Source: Zygnema circumcarinatum (lineage: Eukaryota > Streptophyta > Zygnematophyceae > Zygnematales > Zygnemataceae). From it: DNA of 64,000 nucleotides. Shown in pieces: positions 50,589-61,917 of this stretch. The number at the start of each line of letters is the position of its first letter. Position 1 is the stretch's first letter. The translations under genes and the position numbers were made by a program. Location: the NCBI GenBank assembly GCA_037447605.1, contig CM074804.1, positions 4,971,613 to 5,035,612 on the forward strand. Direction: 5' to 3'. The notes below the pieces were generated by a model that was given only the letters and a program-made list of their open reading frames with translations, had not been told where the DNA came from and searched no databases.

Positions 50589-51431
50589 AGGGGGCCCTCA
50601 TATTTTCCACCCTGGTTTTGGCCAATATGAGGCGAAAATATTGATTTTGCACATATAAGGTTCGTGTTACCAATAGACGGGCGGTATTATGTTAGAGTTC
50701 ATGTTGTTCCTTACGTATCGTACCGTATGATATCATACCGTATCGTTCTGTATCGTTTAGAATCGTATCGTATCGTGCCATATCGTGACGCATAAACGTA
50801 GTTTTCCGCTTTGTTCGTCTCAGCTCGTACGGCTCGTACGGATAATACCCTGTCGGGGCGTTTCGTATCGTATCTTATCGTATCGAAGCCAAGATGAAGG
50901 GGAGAAGAGCGAGCGCCTCTTGCGGCGGCACGTGCGGGGAGATTGGGTGACTTCTGCGTAAGCCCGTAACGGCTAGTACAGCTAGTACGGCTACAGTGGG
51001 GGGTCCTCATATTTTCCACCCTGTACAGTGCGCTCCCAAGAAATTCGCCCCGATTTTGCCGAAACCACCTTTTTGTACGGTAACTCTGTGTTACCCGTAC
51101 TATTTGTACTATTCGTATTATTCGTACTGTCCGTACTTGTTGTACTAGCCGTTACGGGCTTAAGCAAAACAAACCGAATCTTCCCGCAAGTGCCGCCGTA
51201 AGAGGCGCTCGCTCCTCTCCCCTTCATCTTGGCTTCGATACGGCACAATACGATACGATACTACACGATACGTTACGATACGTTACGGTATTAGACGATA
51301 CGATGTGTACGAACAAACATGAACTCTAACATAACACCGCCCGCCTATTGGTAACACGAACCTTATATTTGCAAAATCAATATTTTCGCCCCTTTTTGGC
51401 CAATACCATGGCGAAAATATGAGGACCCCTG
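50589..51431. mobile_element. Large foldback (inverted-repeat) element
   Basis: The two outer arms, about 50589-50725 and 51300-51431, are close inverted copies: both carry CGAAAATATTGATTTTGCA, AAGGTTCGTGTTACCAATAG and TTATGTTAGAGTTCATG. Further in, 50875-50985 and 51145-51240 are again inverse copies (CCAAGATGAAGGGGAGA and its complement). Between them lie TCGTATCGTATC-type tandem pentamers (50695-50885, 51230-51310) and a central block (about 51000-51140) also found at 52.4 kb. No coding capacity is supported. The whole reads as a foldback or nested MITE. Confidence 0.75.
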
Positions 51432-52125
51432 TAGCACAAGATAAGTGGGGTTAAAAGGAGATTGCTGAGCTAGTTGCAGGTGCTGTACGGCCACTCGAGC
51501 GTCCGTGCTGAAACTGATGAAGGGTTGGGTTGGTGCCGTGGGTCTGCCTGCAGCATAGAGCCAGGATCCGGGGGATTCAGAGGTACGCGCAGCGGAAGAC
51601 GTAGGGATCCTGAAGATGTTCCCACCGGCGGCTGGACTCGATGCGCAAAGAGCCCTTCCTTGGGGGCTCTCCTCCCCTGTCCTCTCCTCGGCTAGTCTCT
51701 TAGCTAGGCTTCTAGTTATCATTGGTCATTGGGAGGAATGTAAGGCAGGATAGAACAAGATGGTAGCTTGGCATAGTGACAGCAAAGGGAAAACAGGACT
51801 CAACTTAGATAAAGGTTGTATTTTGGAAAGTCACCCCAGCCAGCGGTTGGCTGGGGATAGTCATTACAATGAAAGGATCTTCTCACTGAAATCTTTGTCT
51901 AGCTGGGCTGAATGGGACGTCTAAATGCTATCAGCAAGAAGACTCTTTCTCTCTCTCTCTCTCTATCTATGGCATGGAACTCTCTCTCTCTCTCACACTT
52001 AGCATCTGTTGCTGGAACTGAAGAGGAAGAAGAGAAGAACAAGACAACAAACCACACAGCAAATACAAATACTAAGCCCAGCACTAAAAGACAAACAAGC
52101 ATCACTGACATCCCATCTACTTAAC
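51432..52125 (-). mobile_element. Possible LTR-retrotransposon remnant interrupted by the foldback element
   Basis: On the minus strand a segment starting TGTTAAGTAGATGGGATGTC (52123 downward) resembles the TG start of a copia-type LTR. It runs through CT/GA microsatellites and the hairpin CAGCCAACCGCTGGCTG near 51840, then reaches a frame starting MITRSLAKRLAEERTGEES at 51722. Such a start is common in retrotransposon gag proteins. The frame loses its character where the foldback element begins, near 51431. No protease, integrase or reverse transcriptase and no second LTR is present. Weakly supported. Confidence 0.3.
51940..51993. repeat. CT microsatellite, interrupted
   Basis: Two runs of CTCTCT separated by about 20 bases. 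Confidence 0.85.
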
Positions 52126-52439
52126 ACTGACAATAGATCTTGAGCCTTAGCAGTGACAGTCCCTGATTGGCCAACTGCCCACTGAGAGGCCTGACTGACT
52201 ACGTGAGGCCTTCTGATAGGTCAACTGCTGACAATCGGCGGCATTTTGCGGCGCTTCCGAGTGCGCCTAGCTGGATGGTGTGCTGTTCCGTGGGCCGCCA
52301 ACACATGGCGCCGCCTTCTCGCATTTTCCGTCGGCAATTCCTGGATCAGGCCGGTCCGTGACACTGAATAGGAATATGGCAAGTACAACTGAACGGACGC
52401 GGATCCGTCGAGCGCACCTCCGTTGTGCTACACCCCCCA

Positions 52440-52580
52440 CTTGTAGTACGAACACTACGGACAGTACGAATAGTACGGCTAACACAAAGTTATCGTACAA
52501 AAAGGTGGTTTCGGCAAAATCGGGGCGAATTTCTTGAGGACGCACTCCTTAGGGCGGTAAATACGAGGACTTTTGTTGAC
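52440..52580 (-). repeat. Second copy of the foldback element's central block
   Basis: Inverse copy of about 51000-51140: both contain GGTGGTTTCGGCAAAATCGG, GGGCGAATTTCTTG and a series of TACGAAxxxTACGGA-type units. This shows the block moves independently of the larger foldback element. Confidence 0.7.
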
Positions 52581-52665
52581 TGTACTGTACAGTACAGTAC
52601 TGTACTTTGCCGTACGGTCCTCTATCTACTGTACGGGTGGCATGTCAGCATGCGCCCCCTCTGCC

Positions 52666-52839
52666 GGTTTCCAACCGGCGAATTCTGCTGCCCTGGTTTG
52701 CAACCAGCGAATTCTGCTGCCCGGGTTTCCAACCGGCGAATTCTGCTGCCCGGGTTTGCAACCAGCGAATTCTGCTGCCCGGGTTTCCAACCGGCGAATT
52801 CTGCTGCCCGGGTTTGCAACCGGCGAATTCTGCTACGCG
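52666..52839. repeat. 29-bp minisatellite, six units
   Basis: Six tandem units of 29 bp share CGAATTCTGCTGCCCGGG. The unit start alternates between TTTCCAACCGG and TTTGCAACCAG, giving a 58-bp higher-order period. 29 is not a multiple of three, so each frame reads differently in successive units, and it is unlikely to be coding. Confidence 0.9.
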
Positions 52840-53920
52840 GGTTTGCCGGCACGACGACGTCATACGGTACCTTATCTTATGTCATACCGTACGGAACTTG
52901 TTAATTCGAAGACCTCTGTTTTTTGCGAAAAGATTGATAACGGGGTGAATTGGCATTGAAAAGAGGAACCATGGCCCACATTGACGACCTGCACGGCTCT
53001 CTTTTAGACCCGTGTTGCTAGGCCTAGAAAAAAAGTTCCGCGAATACGTTCCTAGGTCATTTGTAACTAGTTCACACTTGCTCTACAATTTTGTCTTTGT
53101 CCAAGACATTTGATGCCAATGCCATTGTGAGATAAATGCCAATTCACCCTCCTTGAATTTGAGTGTTGCAACAGTGTTCATGGGTGTACTGACAACTCAC
53201 AAACCCGGATGATCCACTCGGAACCCTCGACTTCCAACAGGTTTTCGTTTTGGCAGATGCGCAATGCTGATGCGCGAGACGTGACATGGAGGCTGAAAAT
53301 ATGGACAACCACTCCAAACTCACCTTCCGATGATCGAACAAGCATACGTTTGGCACAATGCCAGCCTCAAAATCACATTAACTACAAACACTGTAATTCG
53401 GGCAACCTGTTTTCTCTCCTCTCAACCAACGATTGCTGCATTTGAACCATGACGTCGCACTGCGAGGACAACGTGAAACATTTTCAACTTTGGAAACATG
53501 AGAAAAGCCCGCTTAATGAGAGAACAATCTCGAACGTCCACATGGAGCGGCTCTCTGCACTGCAACAAATTCACTCCCAACAGGAACTGGCCCTTTATGC
53601 AAACAAAACTGCAGACCGACGATGGCCGTTCCATGCTGTCCATATCCTTCGGATCAGCCATGTGTCATAGAGAAAAGGCTTCAACAGGCCATAGTCACGA
53701 ATCCTGACGTGGAAATCGTCATGAAAAAGGGACTCGTACTTTACATGTGGCTAACGCGACATCGCAGAAATTGTAGAGCAGGTACCAGCCGGGCTCTAGA
53801 AGTGATAATAATCGCCTTCATATGTTTCATGTACAGCAACTCCGTTTAACAAAGTGCCTGTCAGCAATATGACAGCTCACAAACATTCCAAAAACTCCAC
53901 AAAAGTGTCTCTGCGCCCCT
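52840..53920. other. Intergenic region 3' of PIG-S
   Basis: Contains one diverged copy of the dispersed repeat at about 53090-53150 (GACATTTGATGCCAATGCCA then TTGTGAGATAAATGCCA) and palindromes of the GTACGG type near 52860-52890. Several overlapping open frames at 53440-53850 have no splice-linked support. Confidence 0.45.
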
Positions 53921-56900
53921 TCAGGACTTCTCCACGAGGATTTGATGTCTTCGCCGTTCCCGCACGTATCTGATCAGCTCTCTTGCAAATGACAGGCCTA
54001 CATGAAGGAACACTGGAACAAAGAAAGGCTGTCCAAACCGCCACAAAAATAGTATAAGAAGAGGCACCTGCTTTGCCTCTGTAACGAATTTAAAATCAGC
54101 ACTTAGCCAGTATCAAAATTTCTCATAGATCTTATTGTAAATAAGTGTAAGTGGCAGCGCGCAAAAGGAAATTTCATCACCGCTATCGATTATTCAATAG
54201 CAAGATCAACACTCCATTCTTCTGTTGGTCAGTTTGAGCCACTCTCAGACAACCTATCACTTCACAGCGAGCAAAAAAAGTAAAAACGGGTGGAAGAGCA
54301 AAGCAAATCGATGAATAATTCGAATCCTTTGAAACTCACCGTATATACTGCTAAATGATGTTCCAATGGGAAATATAGCAAAGCCATCATGGAGGGATCA
54401 AAGAATGCATCTTCAGCTTGTGCCCGGGCCCTCCGAGCTGCTGCAGCAGACGGCTCATACGCTCCCACTCCCACCATGCCTCTTACCTCGTGGGCATTTT
54501 TTAATGCGGAGGTGACTTTTGCCCCAATCTCATGTTTTATTACCATGCTTGGCAGTGATTTCACCTACAGAAGCGAAGTTTTACAAACTAGTCAAAAGCA
54601 CGCCACACTTATGCGATCGCGGAAACAACTAAATCATAAAATTTATATGCTGTTAGCATATGTTTCATGAGAAATGAAAACGAGATGGCCCTTTTCACTT
54701 CGACCATTGAACGAGCATGATCACAATGTATACGCGGATGCATGCTTCCACAAAGGCGTTCGTTCGCTGTCGCTCAAGGCTCCTTCACCGCTAAGATCCC
54801 ATAGTTTGATTGTCGATGGAAGCATTCAAAGGCTAGAAAGACACATTTTCTTTTCATACAAGCACAGATCTTCACAGATCGCACCGAACATCTTTTAGCT
54901 TTAGTCTAATGAATTTCACAGAAATTGACTTCTGAGAGGGCTAAGAGGCTGCTTTGCTCCCTTACCAGTTTCGACAGAGACGCAAGTGTTGCAGTCGCCG
55001 CGTTTGAATCCTCCACCAATCTTTGTCGGAGCAGATAATCGACTTCCCACTCGGCGAAACCCGTTTCGCGAGAGGGGAGAATTGTAGCCTCTGAATTGCT
55101 CTCTGATGGATACTGGCCTGGCAGCTGAAAAAGTGTTCGAATTTGTGCAACAATGGTCCTCATTGCAGGTTCAAGATCGTCTGCTGAAAGCAGTCTATGC
55201 TTATACCCATTCACCTTTTGTGCACCGCTCTCCTGTTGATGGCAAAAATGAGGATTGTAAATGATAACCCCCCCCCATCCGGGAGAGGTGAAGGCATTGG
55301 TGGGTGACAGTCGGCCACTGGAAAGACGAAGATGAAGGGGGGATTCTGACCTACCCGGCACATACCTGCACACGCAAAAAATTGTGACCGCAATGAATCA
55401 CATGGTACAAGCGGAGTTTTTGAGCTTGCCAACTAGCATGGATTGACCAAACACGTGGAAGTATAATCCATGACTGCCATACGCAGTAAAAGTTTACAAG
55501 AATTTGAAGTCAGCTTCCTGGTGCCCTGGCAATGTGCAACACTGCCCAAGAAAACTGAAAATCATGCTTTTGATGATAAAATCGACACGTACACTGCAAA
55601 GTGGAGAAGTTTTGATCTTCCAGTTGCTCCAATTGAGGAATCAAGATGCCATTCATTGGCATTAACGAAGAAAAGCCAGTCTGAAAATGCCACCTCATAC
55701 ACATCTGTCACAGAATTCCACACAGCCTCTGCTCCTTTTGCGGTATAATAAAGCACCTGCTCGCAAAACACGTGCAACAATTGTGTTGGAGAAAGGCCGC
55801 AGTTAGCTGACACTCAAATAAACAGTCGACCACTAGTCAAATGTTCAGCCATAGAAGCGAGGTTTGTTGGTCATCCTTATCCTGGCACAGACAAATGGAA
55901 TGGCATGAGAATGCCCGATGCAGCAATGGCTTCGCGCCTCTCAGATTTTAACCAGCAATACTTGAAATCTTATTCATTAAATTTTCTCCAGCAGCTTCAG
56001 CGCCAACTTTTCTGTCATTATTACATTTCAAACTTGCTCCTCACGCCTCACTTCACATCAAGAGAGCCTGGACAGCTAACTGACCTAATAGTCTCTGCTA
56101 CTTAGACACAATGTTAGTGTAAAAATGAATTGGAATCACAACAGCAATCTCTCAAACCCCAAGCCCAACCTTAAGCGCATGCAGCATCAACCTGTCAGTC
56201 AACAATCAACAACGTTTTTCTGTTCATGGAAACACCGGCCCACCTGACTTTCCACAGATAGTTCAGCCACCGGCGCTAAGACCTCAACAATGGGATCCAA
56301 GAAGCGTCTCTTCACTTCTGCAAAATCCCTTCACACGTCCCCAGATCTATATTGGCCTGAACCTCATGCGAGTAAACTTCAAAGTACATGCTCGTACAGT
56401 TTCATAAGAACCGAAAAGCTGCCGAAAAGAAAAGACATTCACATTCGAAGGACGCCTCTTGAAGTGCATGTATTCCTCAACCCAAGTTCTTGCGATACAT
56501 GTTCCTCCTTTATGTCCAGCTGGAGTGTCCATGCACTGGCACTAATCAGCCTTATTCAAAGGAGCTCCATAACTCACCAGTCGAAAATCCAGTCATCGTC
56601 TGGATACGCATTCAGCAAACTAAAGCTCAATATTGCACTTCCGTCAGCTGCAAGAGGAAGACTTTGAGAGGTTTCATCGTTCTGGATCCTTTCCCCCTTC
56701 CCTCTGCCTTGGCCGAACTCCTTCTGTCCCCCATTGCTGAAGTACGTGGTTGCAACATCTGCAATTAGTGGAATCACCTTCTCCTGCAAAGCTTCAGTGC
56801 TAAAATCGATTGTCTCGAGCCAGGCGTTTCTATACTTTCCAACAATTGCACTCAAGCTGCCATGTACTTCAGTATGCAGCGAATGCGGTGATATTGAATC

Positions 56901-58451
56901 GCTTACTCCAGACTCATCCTCCTTCAATTTTGCCGCTTTAATATTATCCACTTCGATAAGTGTAGAATCCATTTTTTTATCATTGCCGACAAAAACTAAA
57001 ATTCGGTATAGACCATGCCGTTCTACTTCAGAGAACCCCATATGTATGCTGAAATCTCTCAACCAGTTATCAAAACCATCTGCATTTAAAACCTGTATGG
57101 CCTCCTCTACCCCCCCTTCAGTCAAACAACAAGGCCAACTTTCCGTTTTCCTACAAATGCTCAAGACGTTGGAGCTCTTACATGCAGCCCCTCCACTACA
57201 TGTCATCATTTCCTTGATCATGCTCCCACCTGTATCTGCATATGGAAGATGAGACGAGCTCAGGCATTTGTCCCCACTATCAATTATGACACTGACGCTG
57301 AATCGAGAATTGTTGCTTGCTGCTTCATCCAGCCTTGGAAGAATAATTTTTTTTAGAGAGTCTGGCGTATACTCCCTCATCCATTTCAGCCCTGGCCCCT
57401 GACTAACCAAGAATACCACCTGAAGATGTTGTGGAACCAAAAGAGGATCAGAGGTGGTCAGCAAGCTGTGCTTATCAATAGCAACAAATGGAAGTGGAAA
57501 CCGGTGTATTTTGGTCAACTGCCACCAGACTGGTACACCTGCACAAGAATTCAGATTCTACAGATTCAGAATGTGCAGACAGGCAATGAGCCAGCAGGAT
57601 GCGAAATGAAGCTCTGAATGATTTGCCTGAAGTAAGGAAAAATTCTGAATAACCTTCAGCAGATTGATAGAGCAAAAGCAGAGAGTTCTCACAATTTTCA
57701 ATGTAAACAGTTTCAGGCTACATTGAGGAGGACATTCTCAACGTGGTCACTGCTGCCTCGTTTCTACAGGCCTTTTGGGTATTCGACGGCAATGCCATGA
57801 TCTCCTTCAATCTCTAGTCTTTTTTATTTTTTGCACATGAGTTCACGCAATCATGAATTTACGATTGCTCTACAAAAGCACTACCTATTGTTGGGTAGAC
57901 TTTAAGATTTCTTCCTTTGTTGCAGCATCCTTGTGAAGCAAAGGACGCACATCAGTTCATAGCAAGTCTATGTGCAGTTGAAAGCATCAAATAGCACAAA
58001 CTGGAATTTGTGAAGTTTTGTTGCAACCTTTGCAACAGGTTGCAAAAGTTGCTTCTACAGGGTGACGATGAAGAGTATGTGGACTTTCCGGAAATTGGGT
58101 AGGAAAAAAAAATCAAGGCATACTGTCTAGCTTTCGATTCAATGTACTTTTGCACAAAAGCCAACCAGAAATAAAGCTACAACTGTACGCAGCTCTTCCT
58201 TAACCATGCCTTTTTACAATATTTTCAATAGCTTCTTGTCTACATATGTTTCTTCTCCAATACGCATTACAGAATTAAAAACCTCCAGGGTGCAGTTTGA
58301 TGGTAGTGCAAAGCCCATGTTACGCCCCTGCTGGGCGGGATCTATAGCACGTACCGAGAAGGAGGCTGAACAATACGCTGCTGGCTATAAGAAGTCTTTT
58401 ATATCCGGGAGGATGCAACTTTTGCCGCGCATGTCCATCGGTGTCAGACAT
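53921..58451 (-). CDS. PIGS: GPI transamidase component PIG-S
   Basis: Seven exons in phase: 58451-58355, 57538-56578, 56328-56244, 55756-55593, 55365-54966, 54564-54340 and 54067-53921, giving 692 residues. PIG-S is a subunit of the ER membrane complex that attaches GPI anchors to proteins. Exon 1 supplies an N-terminal transmembrane segment (about 19-33, LLIASSVLFSLLLG) followed by VPVWWQLTKIHRFPLPF, the typical start. Later landmarks are ILSFSLLNAYPDDDWIFDWD, the luminal FVNANEWHLDSS, HFAVYVPGRSESPL, NAFTSPGWGGVIIYNP, DAFFDPSMMALLYFPLEH, and a C-terminal helix (about 645-670) with a basic cytosolic tail. The two-helix topology matches the family. It is longer than the human protein (about 555 residues) because of exon 2. 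Divergent from ENY2. Confidence 0.92.
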
Positions 58452-58776
58452 CTCTCTGCCTTCATTCACAGAATGTTTGACGACGGTTCCATAGCCTGCT
58501 TGATATCCCCAAGTCTTGGAAGGAGCAACCCGCAGCCGCCTGCAGTGACGTATCGCTCTTATCGTAGTCGAATTGTACCGAATGATACCGTGCGCATCGG
58601 ATCCGCTGCAGCTTCGGGCGCCAGTCGCAGCCTGCATCGCTCACGACTCGGCTCGCTGAGCAGAACGTTCTTGCGTTGGGTGGCGCCCGTACATTCTCTG
58701 TCTGGGAGTATTTCTGCACTATCCGGAGGTTTTCTTGCATTTTGAATAGTTTTGGGTCCTTTTATAGAGCGCGTCC
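58452..58776. promoter_or_regulatory. Shared PIG-S/ENY2 promoter region
   Basis: Only 325 bp separate the two start codons. A TTTTATAG element lies about 17 bp before the ENY2 ATG, too close to be a standard TATA box unless transcription starts further upstream. A bidirectional promoter is inferred from the arrangement. Confidence 0.45.
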
Positions 58777-60236
58777 ATGGCTCTGTGAGTGGTTTCTGCC
58801 TGAAAACCCAGATGCAGGTGCACTGACTTCTCGGTTTCGTGCTAGATAGGTTTTGTTTATCGGGCTGGCTTTTAACTGTTCAGAAAGTCCAGGGAAGTGT
58901 AGCAGTTTTTGCTTGCTCGGTTTTTTTGGCCCCACTTGAAACTGGTAGTGAATGTGGTGTCACTAAGAGAGGAAGGCTTTGGAGTTATTGAATGATCCTG
59001 CCGAAGGTCCTTTGAGCTTGACGGGAAATTGGATGGCGTAGTTGATGAAATTAGGGGGAAAAACCATTCGCTGTACAGAAATTCATCTGTAAATAGACCT
59101 CCGACTCCAGAACTTGACTACGGTGATCAGCAGCCTGCGGCTCCCTCACTACAAGAGTTAGTCAATATAAAGGTGACTTTTTCTATTTTTTTCTGAAATT
59201 TAATTGCTCGGGATGTATTCAATAAATATTTTTTAGGTCGTTGACTGCATAGCTCGGGATCGCAACCGAGCGGCCCCACAACCCTTTGTTGACAAGGTAG
59301 AACAAATGACCAGTCTGCTTTCCAGACAATTCTATTCTGAGAAGCGTATCTCTATCTTGTCATAACGTCTTTCATCTGTTTCTTACGCATGTGGCAGTTC
59401 ATTGAAAGTGGGGAGAAGGAGCGGTTGAAAGAGCTTTTAAGAGAGCGGTTAATTGAGTGTGGTTGGCGAGATGACTTGAAGGCTCACGCGAGGTAAAAAT
59501 TTCTTCTCTAACTCGTCATTATATGTTGTGTTGTTTCGAAGAAGAAAGTTTTTTGCAGAGAACCTGCTGATAACTTTTGGCGTGGCCCAAATCGGCGACC
59601 TTCGGGGGCATGTGAAAATTGAGTTTACTGGTCTGTTTCCCTGTGACACTGAGTAGGGCATTCACCAGGAAAAAAGGCAGTGGAAATTTCACGATGGATG
59701 AACTTATCCGCACCATCACTCCACGAGGCCGAGGTGAGCCTTGGGTTGAGATAAGCTTGAGACGTGCAAGTGATCTTTATAGAAAATGCAACATTGCTGT
59801 CCACATTAAGCCCAACAATTCAGCGGACTCCTCGTAAAGTATGAAGACCTCCACACGCTGGTGATTTGCGGCTTTTATTCAGTTCTGATGTTTTCAAAGT
59901 TATCTACTATGTTGCTTAGCAAATATACTTGTTGTGGGTGGTTGGATGCGTACTTGAACCTTACATTGCGTTTGTACAGCTAGCTCTTATGTTTTATTAT
60001 TTTCAAAGTCTGCTGACATGTTGTATCCTCTTCAGAGTATGCATACATCACATTTGTGATGATGGTTTTCTCTGGCGAAACTTTCGGTGTTTTGACATGG
60101 ATAAAGCCTCGAAGGAGTTGCCCAGAAGAGCGCTAAAACTGATTTTGTCTTTTGTTCTTGTGGTGCAGCTTCTGTACCAGACTCAGTGAAGGCAGAACTG
60201 CTACACAGAATTTGGAATTTCATAATGGCCAGCTGA
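58777..60236 (+). CDS. ENY2: ENY2/Sus1 (SAGA deubiquitinase module and TREX-2 mRNA export)
   Basis: Five exons in phase: 58777-58784, 59079-59172, 59398-59492, 59669-59733 and 60169-60236, giving 109 residues, the usual family length. ENY2 is a small helical protein in the SAGA histone H2B deubiquitinase module and in TREX-2 at the nuclear pore. Motifs: NRPPTPE and LQELVNIK near the N-terminus (plant-style), [54 protein letters not shown], ending [12 protein letters not shown]. The coding part of exon 1 is only 8 bp (ATGGCTCT before GTGAGT). It is chosen because exon 2 has no in-frame ATG and needs exactly two bases of phase. Confidence 0.92.
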
Positions 60237-60941
60237 AATGCACACCAGCTCCGTTTGCATGTAAAAAGGAAAAAAGAAATAAATGTAGTGGATGTACCTT
60301 CCATATCTGTATATTTGTCCTTTTCAATTTTGAAGAGGTGGGGTTGAATTGCATGTTGGTGGTTTACTTGGTGTGTTCTGATCGCGTTAATTCGTTCACC
60401 TATTTTTTGTCACCTGTCTTAACACCCTCAAACAGCTCCATGCTTCCTTCGTGTCTCAGACAGCCAAGGCCTAGCACATGGTCGTCTGCCTCTCTAGACG
60501 GTGGTTGTCCACACGTGCTGGCCTTCTTCGCCTTCTGTCAGATTTGGTTGCTGCTTTTGGGGGAGTTGTGCGAAAAAGCAGACCTTGCAAGCTCATGTTG
60601 TACGAAGGATAGGAGGAGTTGTGAAGGAGATGTTGTGAAGGAGATGTTGTGAGGATTAAAGAAGGATTCAGCGAGCAGTTAGATATGGTGTACGGTCTGC
60701 CTGTAAATTGTGCGAGCGTGATTTTGAGATTCTGAATTTATGAGAATTCGTACGCACTAAAGTGATTCCGGGGTCACGAGCCATGCCAAAATGCCGGGAT
60801 CAGTAAAACTGCACGAGTTGGAACTGGTTGCGACTAAAGAAGGAAACGTCAAAGAATGGCGATAAAACGGCTTTGAAGTGAAGCGGCTTTGTTGGTGGAC
60901 TTCCGCCGCTCCCTCCTCGCAACGTGCCTCACATCGGTGAC

Positions 60942-61106
60942 CTTCGCGGCTGCTTCTAGGGCTGCGTTGTTGTGCCTAGGCGTAGTTTTCCGCTCCTAGC
61001 TTCGTTTTATTGTGTTTCGGTCCTTTGTGACCAGTCCTTCGTGGTTCCACATTTTGCCTTTATCCATGTAAATTTGATGGCCTCGCCATCGCGAGTTCAA
61101 TGAAAG
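60942..61106 (+). repeat. Dispersed inverted-repeat family, full-length left arm
   Basis: About 165 bp, starting CTTCGCGGCTGCTTCTAGGG and ending with GATGGCCTCGCCATC plus GCGAGTTCAATG. It is the inverse of 61752-61917 along its whole length with scattered mismatches. Confidence 0.85.
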
Positions 61107-61461
61107 TTTGCCCTACTTTGAAGTGGAAACGAATGATAAGGATCGATACTGATGAAGCTGCATTCGTTACCTTCCGATGCAGATACATAAGACAATCCAT
61201 CCAATCCGACCAACCAAGTGTCCGTCTCCTTGTAGAGCAGCCACATCTGCAATGAAGGCCAGCGTTGCCTTCTTCCAGTTTAGCAAGAAGACCTCATTTT
61301 GAAAACCAAATCGAGTCACATTTTGCAAAATTCTCCACTTATAAACCAGTCATGGCTATGGCTATAGCTGCAGATATCTCCCCCGCTTGGCAGGAGCTCT
61401 GCAAGCATTCTAATGCTATGGCTTCACATTGACGATGTCTCCAGTTCTTCACTGCATCATA

Positions 61462-61628
61462 GCCGAGGGCTCTAGGGTCGCGTTGTTGACCCTAGGCGTA
61501 GCTTTCAGCTCCTAGTTTTTTTCTTTTGTCCTTAGCTCCTTTGCGACCAGTTTCTCGTGGTTCCCCATAATCGTTTTGGCCATGTACATTTGATGGCATC
61601 ATCGCCATCGTGAGATCAATGCCACATC
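61462..61628 (+). repeat. Dispersed inverted-repeat family, second left arm
   Basis: Same order of blocks as 60942-61106, but diverged at its outer end (CCGAGGGCTCTAGGG). It carries the insertion GATGGCATCATCGCCATC in the core. Confidence 0.8.
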
Positions 61629-61751
61629 ACTTCCACATTCAATTTAGCCTGCACTCCATAACTCAGCACTGCCAATCAGGATCTGCCAAGTACGCAAATT
61701 GTCAAGTATTGTTTTGCAATGTAGATAAATATCAGAGAGAAAACGGCATTG

Positions 61752-61917
61752 AACTCACGATGGCGAGGCCATCAAATGTACATGGACAAAAGCAGCACGG
61801 GGAACCACGAGGGACTGGTCGCAAAGGACCTGAGCACAAAAGAAAAAAGCTAAGAGCGGAAAACTACGCTTAGGCGCAACAACGCAGCCGTCCCTAGAAG
61901 CAGCCGCGAAGATAAAT
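61752..61917 (-). repeat. Dispersed inverted-repeat family, right arm
   Basis: Inverse of the two arms above; starts GCATTGAACTCACGATGGCG and ends CTAGAAGCAGCCGCGAAG. It pairs best at its outer end with the arm at 60942, giving a possible 976 bp element. Confidence 0.85.

Noticed and set aside
58206-58745. Plus-strand frame of 179 codons
   Set aside because: Antisense across PIG-S exon 1 and the shared promoter; no motif or splice support.
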